Of a stretch of DNA of 64,000 nucleotides, positions 25,098 through 34,699 are shown piece after piece. The notes under the pieces are model-generated. The model was not told the DNA's origin and made no database searches. It saw nothing but the letters and a program-made list of their open reading frames with translations. The stretch is from Eutreptiella sp. 'Long Island Sound 2002'. Taxonomy: Eukaryota > Euglenozoa > Euglenophyceae > Eutreptiales > Eutreptiaceae. The stretch covers positions 5,828,289 through 5,892,288 of the forward strand of contig OZ038382.1 in assembly GCA_964036045.1 (NCBI GenBank). Reading direction: 5' to 3'. The translations under genes were made by a program, and so were the position numbers. Position 1 is the first letter of the stretch, and each line of letters opens with the position of its first letter.

Positions 25098-26112
25098 ATT
25101 TGATACTTGAGCAACAAGGCACTGGGCAGTCTGCACGGATACAAAGGACAGCCATTACATAATCCGTCATACACAATCAGAAACACCGTGCGGTAACACC
25201 TCCAAGACTGTTCTTCACAGGAAGGCCCCAAAGCCCCGGGCACAAAGAGAGCCCTGAGCAAATGGTCACCTGATGAACCTCCAACCACCACAGTTGTGCT
25301 CCACATTACCAAGACACCGCAAATCACCAAAATTCCCTCTTCCCTGGAAAGAAACTAGAGTATGGATGCGTGAATCATGTGGCAACCTCATAACTGACTA
25401 AATTGCCCTATTGACGGCGAGGCCCTTCCCTGTCCAAAGCAGAGAGGAGTCCTGTGGCTAGGTTAAAACCACACCCTTCTAACATCCAAGTGTCCAGTAG
25501 TTTGTTACCTCCTTGCCTGCCACCTGGAGAACAGTGTCAGGGTGAGGCTTTAGGGCCCTCATGAAGCACGAGAAACGAAGTCAAAGTAAGCAAAGAAGTA
25601 TGGGGTCCCCTGTTCGAGTCCCTCCTGCTCCTCACACGGTCCCTTCTCCCCAAGACCCCTGTACGATCTCCTCCCCAAAGTCCCTTCTGCTCCAACAGAA
25701 ATTCTCTTGCCCTTCCCTCCCTTCTTCCCAGGGGTCCCACCTGGACCCCTCTGGCCCCCCAGGGTATCCCCTTTGCTACTGCTCTCCAAAGCCCCTCCTG
25801 CTTCACCAGCACAACCAAGAGTCCCTCCTTCCCCCCGCAACTCCCTAATGATCCACAGCCTAAGAATGCCTCTTGGCACCTTTGCATTGCCCCGTTCCCA
25901 TATTTGTTGAATCGTGTGTTCTTGGAGGCTGTGACTTGGGCCATACCACTGGTGACAGCCTGCAACTGTCTAGTTCTATTGGTAGAGACAAAGGTAGTAA
26001 AATACTGTTGGTGGGGGCCCGGTGCGGGAAAGCATGTTTTTTCGCATGGATGTTTGCATCAGGTTGTTCAAATTGGTAACACCCGGAAGAAGTGTTTTCT
26101 GGGGGAATGTTT
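25098..26112. other. Intergenic, includes a pyrimidine-rich tract, no gene seen
   Basis: Between about 25,600 and 25,850 the plus strand is strongly C/T-rich, with degenerate units of the kind CCCCAAAGTCCCTTCTGCTC. Overlapping frames there are compositional artefacts. Nothing else is recognised. Confidence 0.45.
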
Positions 26113-26136
26113 GCCCGGCGCGCGCCCGGCGCGCTA
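26113..26136. repeat. Paired 11-mer GCCCGGCGCGC, left copy
   Basis: Two adjacent copies of GCCCGGCGCGC followed by TA. An identical 24-base block occurs at 26,844-26,867, so the two bracket the Harbinger relic as direct repeats. A half copy followed by the same CTACTTTT occurs near 16,946. Confidence 0.75.
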
Positions 26137-26282
26137 CTTTTAGACTATGTTCCCCCCGAAGAGCCCCCAAGCACAACCCTTGGAAACGCCCTTAGAATTA
26201 GGTGACCCAAACTGCCCCAGCTCAAGAAAGTTGCAAACTGGGGTACACAGTACCACTCTCGCTCCTTTAAGGGCGATCTTGG

Positions 26283-26829
26283 TCAACAAGCAAGTTGGGA
26301 GAATGGGGGGTTAGGATAGCACAACCGCATCGATCTCCAGTAGAAGCGATAGGCGTTATTGAGGTATCGCGAACAGTAGAGCTGCATCATAACATTGGTC
26401 CCACTAGTGTGGGTGTCAATACATTCAGTACAATAGTGCTCCTTACACTCATCACAAACTGCGACGGTGGAGCGCTTCTGGCAACACAACACACACACTT
26501 CTGCCTCATCCTCTGCCTCATCTTGCGTGCCACAACCGAGCAAACAGCTGCTCAATGCGTGCCCTATACCACCCGTGCACGTCATTGTAACATTGTTGGC
26601 GGGCTGTCAAAGTGCCATTCTTTCTTCCAATGAGAGGCACAATGACATGAATCCGGCCTTTATAAGCACCATCATGGCCCCCAACTTCGAAATCAAAGAA
26701 ATCACCTCGGGTACGAGAAGGTCCATACCCATCCCAAATCAAAACATCTGCCGATGTCCCGGGGGCCAAGGGGCAAATCCATATAATGTTGCCCAACATA
26801 TCAACGGCAACAGTCCACCGGCAGGGCAC
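26283..26829 (-). pseudogene. PIF/Harbinger transposase relic with C-terminal zinc-finger segment
   Basis: The frame to 26,518 encodes the C-terminal DDE catalytic region: AVDMLGNIIWICPLAPGTSA, FEVGGHDGAYKG, then LTARQQCYNDVHGWYRARIE. The three acidic residues expected of a DDE transposase (Asp in VDMLG, Asp in GHDGAY, Glu in ARIEQLF) are all present. Translation then meets a stop at HAR. A +1 shift at that point continues into an acidic linker and a Cys-rich finger (CVLCCQKRS, CDECKEHYCTEC). The coding segment is therefore frameshifted or depends on an intron not identified here. Upstream catalytic sequence is not clear. It is related to the 6.1-kb fragment. The protein would excise and insert its own element; this copy is probably dead. 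Confidence 0.7.
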
Positions 26830-26843
26830 GGGTCACAAAAGAT

Positions 26844-26867
26844 GCCCGGCGCGCGCCCGGCGCGCTA
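26844..26867. repeat. Paired 11-mer GCCCGGCGCGC, right copy
   Basis: Identical to the left copy at 26,113, followed by ACGTTCCCC instead of CTTTTAG. Confidence 0.75.
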
Positions 26868-29368
26868 ACGTTCCCCCTCTTACATGCCCAAGCTGTTGGA
26901 AGTGCGTGCAATTTGCAGATAGCACTTTGTTGCTCACTACTGTGGTAGCCCCGCAACAGGAGGTGTGTGTGTATGCATGTGTGCAAAAATGCCAAATACC
27001 CCACAACAGTGGGTTGATTCAATTTCTCATTCAACTCACCGTGTTCTGACAGGGCATTGTCTTGCTTGCCGTCGCAGACCAGTGCCTTGATCTCACATTG
27101 TTCTACGTGTTGTCGTGCATCTAACTGTAACCCTACTGTCCCTAGATGAGCAATAGTGTGTGTGGGGGGGGGGGGGTTCCGCATGTGAATGCATAGGCCA
27201 AGGAGAACACATTTTCCGTTTTCTTCAGTGGCATGTTCTTCTTGTGCCAATCCATGTTTCCCCAAAGAGCAGCGCAACGTTTCTTGGCGCAGTGGGCAGT
27301 CACCGCCTACAAAACCTGCCACCATCTGTACAAACATCACAGCATCCTCTTTGGGTCACCTCAGACCAGGCCTGAAGGGGGCACCAAGGGGGGCCATATC
27401 GTAGTGCTCGCACAAAAAAGCTGCCAAAATTTGCTCGAAAGTCCTGGTTTACCACATCCAGAATGGGGACAAGGATCGTGTGCCAAGGTCATGACCCACA
27501 GCGTACTAATGATAGGCAACCATGTGTCTGTTGTCATATTCATATGAATGGAATGTGGGATAAGGGCTCATTTGCAAAAGAAGCGGCAGCATCCCCCTCC
27601 CTTGCCAGAATTATCCGATGATGTGACTGGTGATGGATTGGTGGGTTTTGATTTTCAGGGAAACATTGCCGAGTTGGCACATGTGCGAGAAACGGTATGT
27701 GTTTGTAGCACACAGGTCATGGGACATGGGTTGGAAAAGAGGATGGCGTGGCAGGTGTCCGGGCTGCTGCCACCTAGCGTTCCATCGGTGGCCATGATGG
27801 CATTAGCCTGGCTTGTAGGGTCCAGTGGTACTTCATGGAGGGCACCTTTTCTCCCTTCATGCCACATATTCCTGTCACGGCCGTTTCTGGGTAGTTTCGA
27901 TACCGACTTGTTGACAGCCCTTATTTCGTGTTGTTGCAGCATTGACAACAAACTCTTCAACCACACAATGTGCTATCTGGCATAGGTCTGCATTTACAAA
28001 AATACTTAGCATTTCAACCAATCACGTACTCCGAACCGCCATGGCATCTGATTGGTCAACATAAACACAGTGCTTCAGGTCGGTATAAAAACGAGCACAA
28101 ATGCACATAATGAAAACAAATCCAAGAGATGCAGCTTAGTCCCCAGGTACTTACAATGCAAACAACCGGAAACGTCTGCTGCAACTTGGACAAAATGTCA
28201 TAACTCTGGCTTGTGGTTGGTTTATTGGTTGGCCACTCAGCTTGCAGAGGCTGTTTGTGTGCATATATAGGACCTGTTTTGGTTTTATGCCTGTGGCCAA
28301 ACCTCACTGTAGGGATGAATAAACGTGTCGAGAAACAACCCCACAAATGAAAGAGCTCAGCCTGATTCATCAAAGAAGCGCGGAGTACCTGCAGGTCACA
28401 CACCTAAAAGTACAACATGGTCCCACACATTTCAGTGATGTGTGAACTGGTCAGAAGGTTGATCGCAGCAAAAGGTTGGAAAGAAAACAAGCAAAATATG
28501 TTTCAACTTCTCACAAGACAAGAGATGAGTTGTCAATTGCTCAATGTTTGCAGCAAAAGAAAAATACATCATGGTTGCAATAGTTGCTGCCAAAGGCCTC
28601 AAATGGGCAAGGAGAAAGAAGTGCCTTGGTAAAGGAACGCAACACGGTTTGGCGTTGAACACCAAAAGCATCAGCATAACTTTCCTGGCTCACCTTACAG
28701 CGCGATGCAAAGGAGAAGGCACTGATGCCACAGCGTTGTTGACACATTGGATACCACACCCAATGGCGAAATTTGTCAGCTTGGTATTGCAGCCTTTGGT
28801 GTAGTGTCCTGGTGCGCGCCAGAACGGGCCCGTCTCATCCAATGCCATCCCTGGCCCCAGCCCCTGCTGAAGCATCTGCGCCAGCCCGTGTGCGTGCTTT
28901 GTTGGTGCCAGCTGGAATTTAGGGCAGGACCCAGCAAGCCACGTTTTGGTGCGTCTCCTCCTGTGCTCCATCCCGCTCCGCTGCCTGCGCCACTCAACCG
29001 TGCCAGCTGCCTGCACTTCACCCCACACCACATGCCACCAGCTTCGCATCAAGAGGGCCACTAGGTATGATACAGGAACCTTTTTCTGTCTCTTGGACGT
29101 GGTCTTGCCTCTGGAAGTATCCCCCCCCCGTTGTCCTAACTACGCCAAAGTCCCAAATTAATACGGTCCCTACGCCTACTGTAGCTTGGACAAGGCCATA
29201 GCTGGGACAAAGCGGGGGGGGGGGGGGGTACCAGCAAAGTCTCAGACGGTCTCCCCGTTGCCCCAAGAGCAACCTACATACCCACTCCGAATGCCGGATC
29301 TCTATCACTCCCACCACAGGGTCAGGATTCACTGTAAAAATACAACCATCCTCCCACCAGCGAATCGA
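26868..29368. other. Intergenic region, possible transposon remnants only
   Basis: No intact gene. A minus-strand stretch near 28,600-28,720 encodes SFASRCKVSQESYADAFGV, then QRQTVLRSFTKALL, which resembles a helix-turn-helix start of a transposase, but it is short and unsupported. A long G run lies near 27,162. Confidence 0.4.
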
Positions 29369-29488
29369 CCCATGGGCAGAGCTTCACTTAGGGGGGGGGG
29401 GTCCAAGGGGGGGGGGGGTCTCGGACCCCCTATCCCCCCCCCTCCCTCCACTTGTGCTGAGTTGCCAAGTGAAACTCTGCCCATGGGG
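29369..29488. repeat. G/C-hairpin foldback element, copy 3
   Basis: The arms CCATGGGCAGAGCTTCACTT and (reverse complement) CCATGGGCAGAGTTTCACTT match at 19 of 20 positions. They enclose a G-run, TCCA, G-run, C-run core ending GTGCTGAGTTG. The core matches copies 1 and 2, while the arms are unrelated to theirs. Confidence 0.75.
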
Positions 29489-30890
29489 CGTCGTCAGACT
29501 GATACTCCCGCTCATCTGGAACGATTGTGTGAAAAATGCCGTGGAGAATGTGCACAATTGTTCTCACACAAACCCAACACACGCACGGATTCACACCCAC
29601 CCATGCTGCACGTTGACACGTGCATGATTTGTTGCAGCAGCCGAGCCCTCGCTCGCCCGCCTCGCATTGTGTACATGGGTCAGGGGTGGCAAAGTGTGAA
29701 AAGACCACATCTGTGATACATCACGACAAGCGTGCGCCATAGGCCGATCATGCCGTCACAAGAAGGACGTGCGGCCTGAAGCCCTCAGGCTTCGCGCCAT
29801 TCAGCTGGGGCCCACGCACACACACACATAGACAGGATCAAGTGTGTTCAGTGCTGCAGTTGGACACTGGGTATCGTCCCTACTTGTGTTCTTACTACGG
29901 CCTATGAGCCAATTGTCTGGTGCCCTGCCCTGCCCTGCCCTGCCAATTGTACGCCTTGGTCGCACATCCACCTGACGGGCCGAGGGCACGGACAGCTTCC
30001 TTTGTTTCCTGACAGGCCGAGTGGAGATTTCGTGGGTCCCTCGGCACCTGGAAGCGGCACATGGGCAGAGATCCACCTGGGCCGGGAGTGGGGATGTTGC
30101 CACCCGCGTACACCCTAGAGGAACACGGAGTATCATGAAGTGCGCTCGAGCACCTGAAAGGGAAAGCACAGGGAACAAGCCCTCGCTGAGTGAGGAATCG
30201 GCCCCACCGCCCGGGGGTGGGTCAAGGAGTGGGTGGGTGGGCAAGGTCCAGTTTTTGGCAAATGGGGGGGGGGTCCCTTTTTGGGGGGTGTGGGGTCAGC
30301 CAGGGATTTGGGACAGGGTCGAACACAGTGGTTGGCTGTGGCTCATGGACATCATCCTTCGCAGACTCTTGTTTATTCCCCTTTCATTATTTCTTGTCAC
30401 CCTCCCATGTCAGTGAAGACCTGCAAGGGTGGGGTGCCGAAGGGCCTGGCGACCTTCCTCCGAACTGAAGCCAACCACAATTCTGGGGTGCAAAGGTTTC
30501 CATACATTTTGGGGTCGGGGAAGGGCTCAGTTCATCCCCCCCGCACCCCTGGAGTGCCTGCGTGGGTGAGTGGGTTGGCTCGGGCTGCTGGGACCCCAAA
30601 ATTACCCCCCCCCATCCCCCCAGGGCTCATTAAACAATGGCTTGACAGGGAATCCAGCTCGAAGATTGAGTTTCAACCCACTCTTCCTGGCCACTGTCTG
30701 CGTTGGGCTGCCGGCCACGGTTTGTGCCTGCAGCCTATGCGCAACACATATTCATGTGCCCATGCCCACAGCCGATGCCCATCACCACTGCCTATATCTC
30801 ATGCGCATAGCGCGCCTGCGACATGCACCGCAGTATCCCAAGTCCCTAGTGCATCCAAAGCTTTGGGGGCTTCATGATATCACGGTGCGA
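29489..30890. other. Intergenic, no gene seen
   Basis: Contains four CCCTG units near 29,923-29,943 and poly-G tracts near 30,265. Pro/Gly-rich frames on the plus strand lack domains. No terminator or poly-A signal could be assigned to the kinase gene that ends at the right edge of this stretch. Confidence 0.45.
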
Positions 30891-32471
30891 TCAAGAGGGT
30901 GCTGGCTGGACTTGTGGTCCGGCAGCTTTGCTTGGAGATCCGTGATGCTTTGGCACATCATCCAACCTGGCGTCTGCAGCGGTTGCTGCTGATAGTAATC
31001 CAGCAAACACGCCACTCGCTTGTTGCCATTCCGTTGGATTTTGGGGCTCATAGCGCTCGACGGTACAAGAATCGCGGACCACGCGGCGTAGGTCCTCCAA
31101 CGACTGCAAGTCCCCCAGTGCAACGCTTTGCAGCAATAGGTTGCCAATGGCTGTCGCTTCCACAGGGCCAGCCAGCACCACCCGGCCCGTAGCATTGGCA
31201 CAAAATTGGTTGAGTAATCGGCTCTGGCTGCCACCCCCCACGACGTGCAACGTCGTGATTTTCTTCGAGGTGAGGGTCTCAATTAGGTCGAGGTACTCGG
31301 CGTACAACAACGCTAGGCTCTCCAGGACGCACCGCGCGAACTGGCCCGGGGACTCCGGCGCTGGCTGCCCCGTTGCTTTACACCATTGAGAGATTTCCGC
31401 GGCCATATCCGCCCGAGGGTTCAAGAACCGCGCGTCGTTTGGGTTGATTAGCGACCGCAATGGTGCGGCTTCTTCTGCGATTCGGTTAATCTCGGCGTAG
31501 TCTACCTCCAGCCCTTCCGCAACCCATCCGCGTCGTAGCTCTTGTAGCAGCCAAAGGCCGCTAATGTTCTTGAGGAATCGTATCGTGCCACCAAACCCCA
31601 CCTCGTTTGTGAAATTGTGCGCGAGCACCGCGTCGTTGATCAGCGGGCCCGACAGCTCCACGCCGATCAACGACCAAGTTCCTGAACTAAGGTATGCCCA
31701 ATCGTGCCCCTCCGCAGGCACGGCGGCGACTGCGGCGCCGGTGTCATGGGAGCACGTGGCAATCACCTCGAAATCTTGCTGACCTAATTCCGCCAAAAGC
31801 TCAGGCTTGAGGCGACCTAGGCGTGTGCCGGAGGGGACAATCGTAGGGAAAATGCGACGCGGTAACCCAAAGCGGTTGATTAAGTCCGCAGACCAATCGC
31901 TCATAATTGGATTGTAGAGTTGCGTGGTGCTTGCGAGGGTGGCCTCCGCACACACCTTACCGCACAAGAGATAATGGAAGTAGTCGGCAATGTTGAGGAA
32001 GTGCTCTGCACGTGTCACAAGCTCCGGGTGCTGCTCCATTTCAGCCATCAATTGATACAACGTGTTGAGCGGCATGAATTGAATGCCCGTTTCGGAGAAA
32101 ATTTGCGCGCGACCCACATCCGCAATGGCGGTGTCATACGTGCGCTTCGTGCGGGGATCGCGATAGTGGTAGGGAGTGCCTAGCATGAGCTCCTCCGCAT
32201 TGAACAACACATAGTCGACCCCCCAAGAGTCAATACTGAAGCTTGCAATGGGGAGTCCACGGGTTGCAAGGGCAGCTAGACCGCGCTTAAGCTCCTTGAA
32301 GATAACCCATAGGTCCCAACGAAGAGTTCCTTCAATGTCTATGGGGCCCGTGGGAAAACGTACCACTTCCTCAAGTTGCAGCTTCCCATTACACAGAGTG
32401 CCCAGAATGACTCTACCACTCTCGGCCCCAAGGTCACACGCAACGTAGTACTTGTTTGTTGAAGCGCTCAT
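30891..32471 (-). CDS. rhaB: Rhamnulokinase-type FGGY sugar kinase, bacterial type, intronless
   Basis: Single uninterrupted frame of 526 codons. The family reaction is ATP-dependent phosphorylation of L-rhamnulose to L-rhamnulose 1-phosphate in the cytosol. FGGY hallmarks appear in order: CDLGAESGRVILG (phosphate loop) near residue 12, SIDSWGVDYVLF near 80, ATCSHDTGAAVAAVP with the catalytic Asp near 240, LSSGTWSLIGVEL near 260 and VVGGGSQSRLLNQF (adenosine site) near 420. Nothing essential is missing. The recognisable domain ends near residue 490, at WQQASGVFAGLL. About 35 further low-complexity residues (Ala, Pro, Ser, His) follow, unlike the family's usual end. Absence of introns among intron-rich neighbours, with eukaryotic repeats on both sides, suggests acquisition from bacteria. 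No rhamnose isomerase or aldolase partner is nearby, so the pathway context is unknown. Confidence 0.9.
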   Translation of the reverse strand: MSASTNKYYVACDLGAESGRVILGTLCNGKLQLEEVVRFPTGPIDIEGTLRWDLWVIFKELKRGLAALATRGLPIASFSIDSWGVDYVLFNAEELMLGTPYHYRDPRTKRTYDTAIADVGRAQIFSETGIQFMPLNTLYQLMAEMEQHPELVTRAEHFLNIADYFHYLLCGKVCAEATLASTTQLYNPIMSDWSADLINRFGLPRRIFPTIVPSGTRLGRLKPELLAELGQQDFEVIATCSHDTGAAVAAVPAEGHDWAYLSSGTWSLIGVELSGPLINDAVLAHNFTNEVGFGGTIRFLKNISGLWLLQELRRGWVAEGLEVDYAEINRIAEEAAPLRSLINPNDARFLNPRADMAAEISQWCKATGQPAPESPGQFARCVLESLALLYAEYLDLIETLTSKKITTLHVVGGGSQSRLLNQFCANATGRVVLAGPVEATAIGNLLLQSVALGDLQSLEDLRRVVRDSCTVERYEPQNPTEWQQASGVFAGLLSAATAADARLDDVPKHHGSPSKAAGPQVQPAPS

Positions 32472-33085
32472 GGGCTTACTGGGTTGTTAAATCACGACCC
32501 TGGCCGTTTAAGAGCAAGTCAAGGGAGCGCAAGTTCAATGGTGGGCTTCCAAAAGCCATTTTACCATCATAGCTAATGCCCAGAGAATAGAACAAGGCAA
32601 GTAGCACGTACAAAGTCTAGCATGCATAATGGAAGGGGTCATCTTGTGTCAATGGACGGATTTCCGTACAACCCACGGACAACCATGACAATGAATAATC
32701 GAGCCTCATGTGCAATGACCTTCTCCGCGACGGCTTCTGGTTGCATCCCATTACCCCCCCCCCCCTTGTCCAAGCGATGGCAAATGACCAGAAATTGACG
32801 GAACCAGCGCCTAGTGTTGCTTGGACAAGGGTGTTGCTTCCGCGCTGCAACTTGTGTGATTCACGTGTAGACATGATGTACTATTCTGAAGGCCAAGAGG
32901 TACAACACGCTACAAATGCCCTCTTGGCCAACAGAGCTGCCTTGACACAAAATATGAACTTCGTGCTTCTCAAAACCAAGGTATCAGGAAGCACACATGG
33001 CACACAGTAGAATGAATTGAAAAACACACCGCCAAAATCAACGGTGCAAAAATTGACGGAACCAACGCCTAGTGTTGCTTGGACT
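32472..33085. repeat. Upstream region of the kinase, with a 32-bp direct repeat
   Basis: ATTGACGGAACCAGCGCCTA followed by GTGTTGCTTGGAC starts at 32,794 and recurs at 33,052 with one early substitution. The same CTTGGAC end also lies at the LINE insertion site. The region should carry the kinase promoter; no specific promoter motif is supported. A run of nine to ten C lies at about 32,755. Confidence 0.6.
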
Positions 33086-33229
33086 TAGGCAATGCTTGGC
33101 CATAGAACAGTGGAAAGTTCAGCGATAGGTCCCCACCGACAGACCTACGCCCTCACTCATCAAGTATCACGCGGCGGAGCCGCGGCACAAATTGTCCCAT
33201 CTGTCCAGCAAGGCGCCGTCACACATAGT

Positions 33230-34303
33230 TCAAAGCAGTCCGAGAGCGCCACTGGCGCCCTCTCTCGCCTCTTTACCTGACCCCCCCTCCCTCCGGCGCC
33301 TCTTTCTACTGTCACTGACATCCGTACTAAACTCGTCACTGTCACTCCCCATGGCCCTGCCCAACCGCGTATCACTGACGTCGGTACTGTATTGCTCCTC
33401 ACCGTCTGAGCCAGACAGGGACTCCCCAAGTTCTGAAGACGAGGAGCTTCTCGTGTCACTACTGGACCCCCCCCCTGAGTCCACCTCTGGACCTGCTTCT
33501 AGGTCCCACGTCTCCGCCATGGGCTCCAGGCCCAGGGCATCCCACTCCGTTACTCGACGTCTCTTGGACAGGGGTAGCAGGTTATTCAGGTGTAGCTCCC
33601 TGCCCTTCCCTGCCAGTTCGTCTGCCGCCTCGTTACCCTCCACATCGAGGTGGGACGGCACCCACCGGACTTGCAGCTGTTCCCCCCCCATCCGTCGCAG
33701 CAGGTCAATTTGCTCCCATAAATCTCGATGTCCGACCTCCCCCGTGGACGTCCTCCACCCGTGTCTCTTCCATTTCTCAGTCCAGATTGTGATACCTTTG
33801 AACACATATTCTGAATCCAAGACGATCACCATGCGTTCCCCCACCGCCCGGCTGAGCATCGCGTGCAGGACCCCCCGCAGCTCCCCCCTGCTGATGCTCT
33901 GACACTCATGGGCCGGCACATGCGCTGAAAAATTGCGGGTGTTGCGCGGCCCATACCACACGCCATAGCCCGCTTGCATCGAGCCCCGCACGCGTTTCGC
34001 TGAGCCATCCGTGTACACCACTACCCACCCTTCCTGTCCCATGCGTTCCAGCTCGAGCAGGAGAGTTTTCTTGTGTTCTCCCCATTTCAACTCCTTTTTC
34101 TGCAATGTCCCCGGCTGCGTCGCCGGCTTTCGTGCCGTCGTGGGAGCCCCGGGCGTCCGCTGAAACATCACCCTGGACTCTCCCCAGGCCTGCAACTGCA
34201 CAATTAGGTGCTGCAAGTCAGCCCGGTTGCAGGACATGTTGCGCTCACTGCGCCAACTCTCCAGGCCCGCCCCCCACAGCGCCACAAAGTCATGCAGCGA
34301 CAC
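33230..34303 (-). CDS. RNase H domain and acidic tail of a LINE-type polyprotein
   Basis: RNase H removes RNA from RNA-DNA hybrids during retrotransposition. The full catalytic set is visible: VVVYTDGSAKR (Asp), SISRGELRGVLHAM (Glu), MVIVLDSEYVFKGI (Asp) and VRWVPSHLDVEGNEAADELA (His and final Asp). The remaining C-terminal 110 residues are Ser/Asp/Glu-rich, with the repeated motif STDVSD and a basic RKRRRRE end. The frame continues upstream without a shift through a TAG at 34,304-34,306 into the knuckle segment, so it was probably once part of a longer protein. The first codon after the TAG is GTG and no natural start is evident. Host RNase H1 is unlikely because of the flanking target-site repeats and the tail. 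Confidence 0.75.
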   Translation of the reverse strand: MSLHDFVALWGAGLESWRSERNMSCNRADLQHLIVQLQAWGESRVMFQRTPGAPTTARKPATQPGTLQKKELKWGEHKKTLLLELERMGQEGWVVVYTDGSAKRVRGSMQAGYGVWYGPRNTRNFSAHVPAHECQSISRGELRGVLHAMLSRAVGERMVIVLDSEYVFKGITIWTEKWKRHGWRTSTGEVGHRDLWEQIDLLRRMGGEQLQVRWVPSHLDVEGNEAADELAGKGRELHLNNLLPLSKRRRVTEWDALGLEPMAETWDLEAGPEVDSGGGSSSDTRSSSSSELGESLSGSDGEEQYSTDVSDTRLGRAMGSDSDEFSTDVSDSRKRRRREGGSGKEAREGASGALGLL

Positions 34304-34306
34304 CTA

Positions 34307-34564
34307 CTGCCGTTGGTACTTCACTTCACACCGTAACCGCCACTGCGCCCGCAACCCCGCCCACAGGACTAGCCCCTGCGTGGTTTGCATCGACAGTAGG
34401 GGGGCGTCCAGCAACAGTCTGCTCGGTTCCATTGACCCCCCCTCCCATGACACCAGGCCAAAGGCCTTCCGGACCGTGTCAAACATGAACCCCGAGAAAA
34501 AGCATCGCTTCAATACGTGCTGGTGATCTTCCGCCCGCCCATCCAGCGGGCACATCTTTCCTCC
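34307..34564 (-). pseudogene. Zinc-knuckle segment of the truncated LINE
   Basis: In frame with the RNase H segment but separated from it by one TAG. Encodes CPLDGRAEDHQHVLKRC, the post-RT C-x2-C-x-H-x-C knuckle of LINEs with the second Cys replaced by Asp, followed by WEGG and W-rich linker sequence. Homologous frame beyond 34,580 is lost at the insertion boundary and a poly-G tract. Confidence 0.55.
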
Positions 34565-34699
34565 TAGGCAATGCTTGGACAAAAGGGGGGGGGATACCTT
34601 GCCAACGGATCTCCGACTTCACCATATGCATGGCTGTAGCAGTTTTGTAAGAAAAGTGTTTGCCATCCTTAGGTTGCACAGGGCACCACAGCACAGAAA

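Larger units (their letters stand above)
33086..34578 (-). mobile_element. 5'-truncated LINE-type retroelement with 14-bp target-site repeats
   Basis: The 14-base word TAGGCAATGCTTGG occurs at 33,086-33,099 and 34,565-34,578, directly bracketing an approximately 1.47-kb minus-strand segment. That segment encodes a cysteine/histidine knuckle followed by RNase H, the order typical of the 3' end of non-LTR retrotransposons. The reverse transcriptase itself is absent, as expected for 5' truncation during target-primed insertion. No poly-A tail is seen at the 3' end (33,100 side). The remnant lies next to the 85-bp satellite. Confidence 0.7.

Noticed and set aside
28541-28759. Helix-turn-helix-like minus-strand frame as a transposase start
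   Set aside because: It is short, overlaps another open frame, and has no link to the Harbinger relic 1.7 kb away. Kept only as a note.
30891-32471. Bacterial contamination as the source of the kinase gene
   Set aside because: The gene is a single frame flanked on both sides, within a few hundred bases, by repeat types found elsewhere in the window. No other bacterial gene is adjacent. Not excluded without read evidence.
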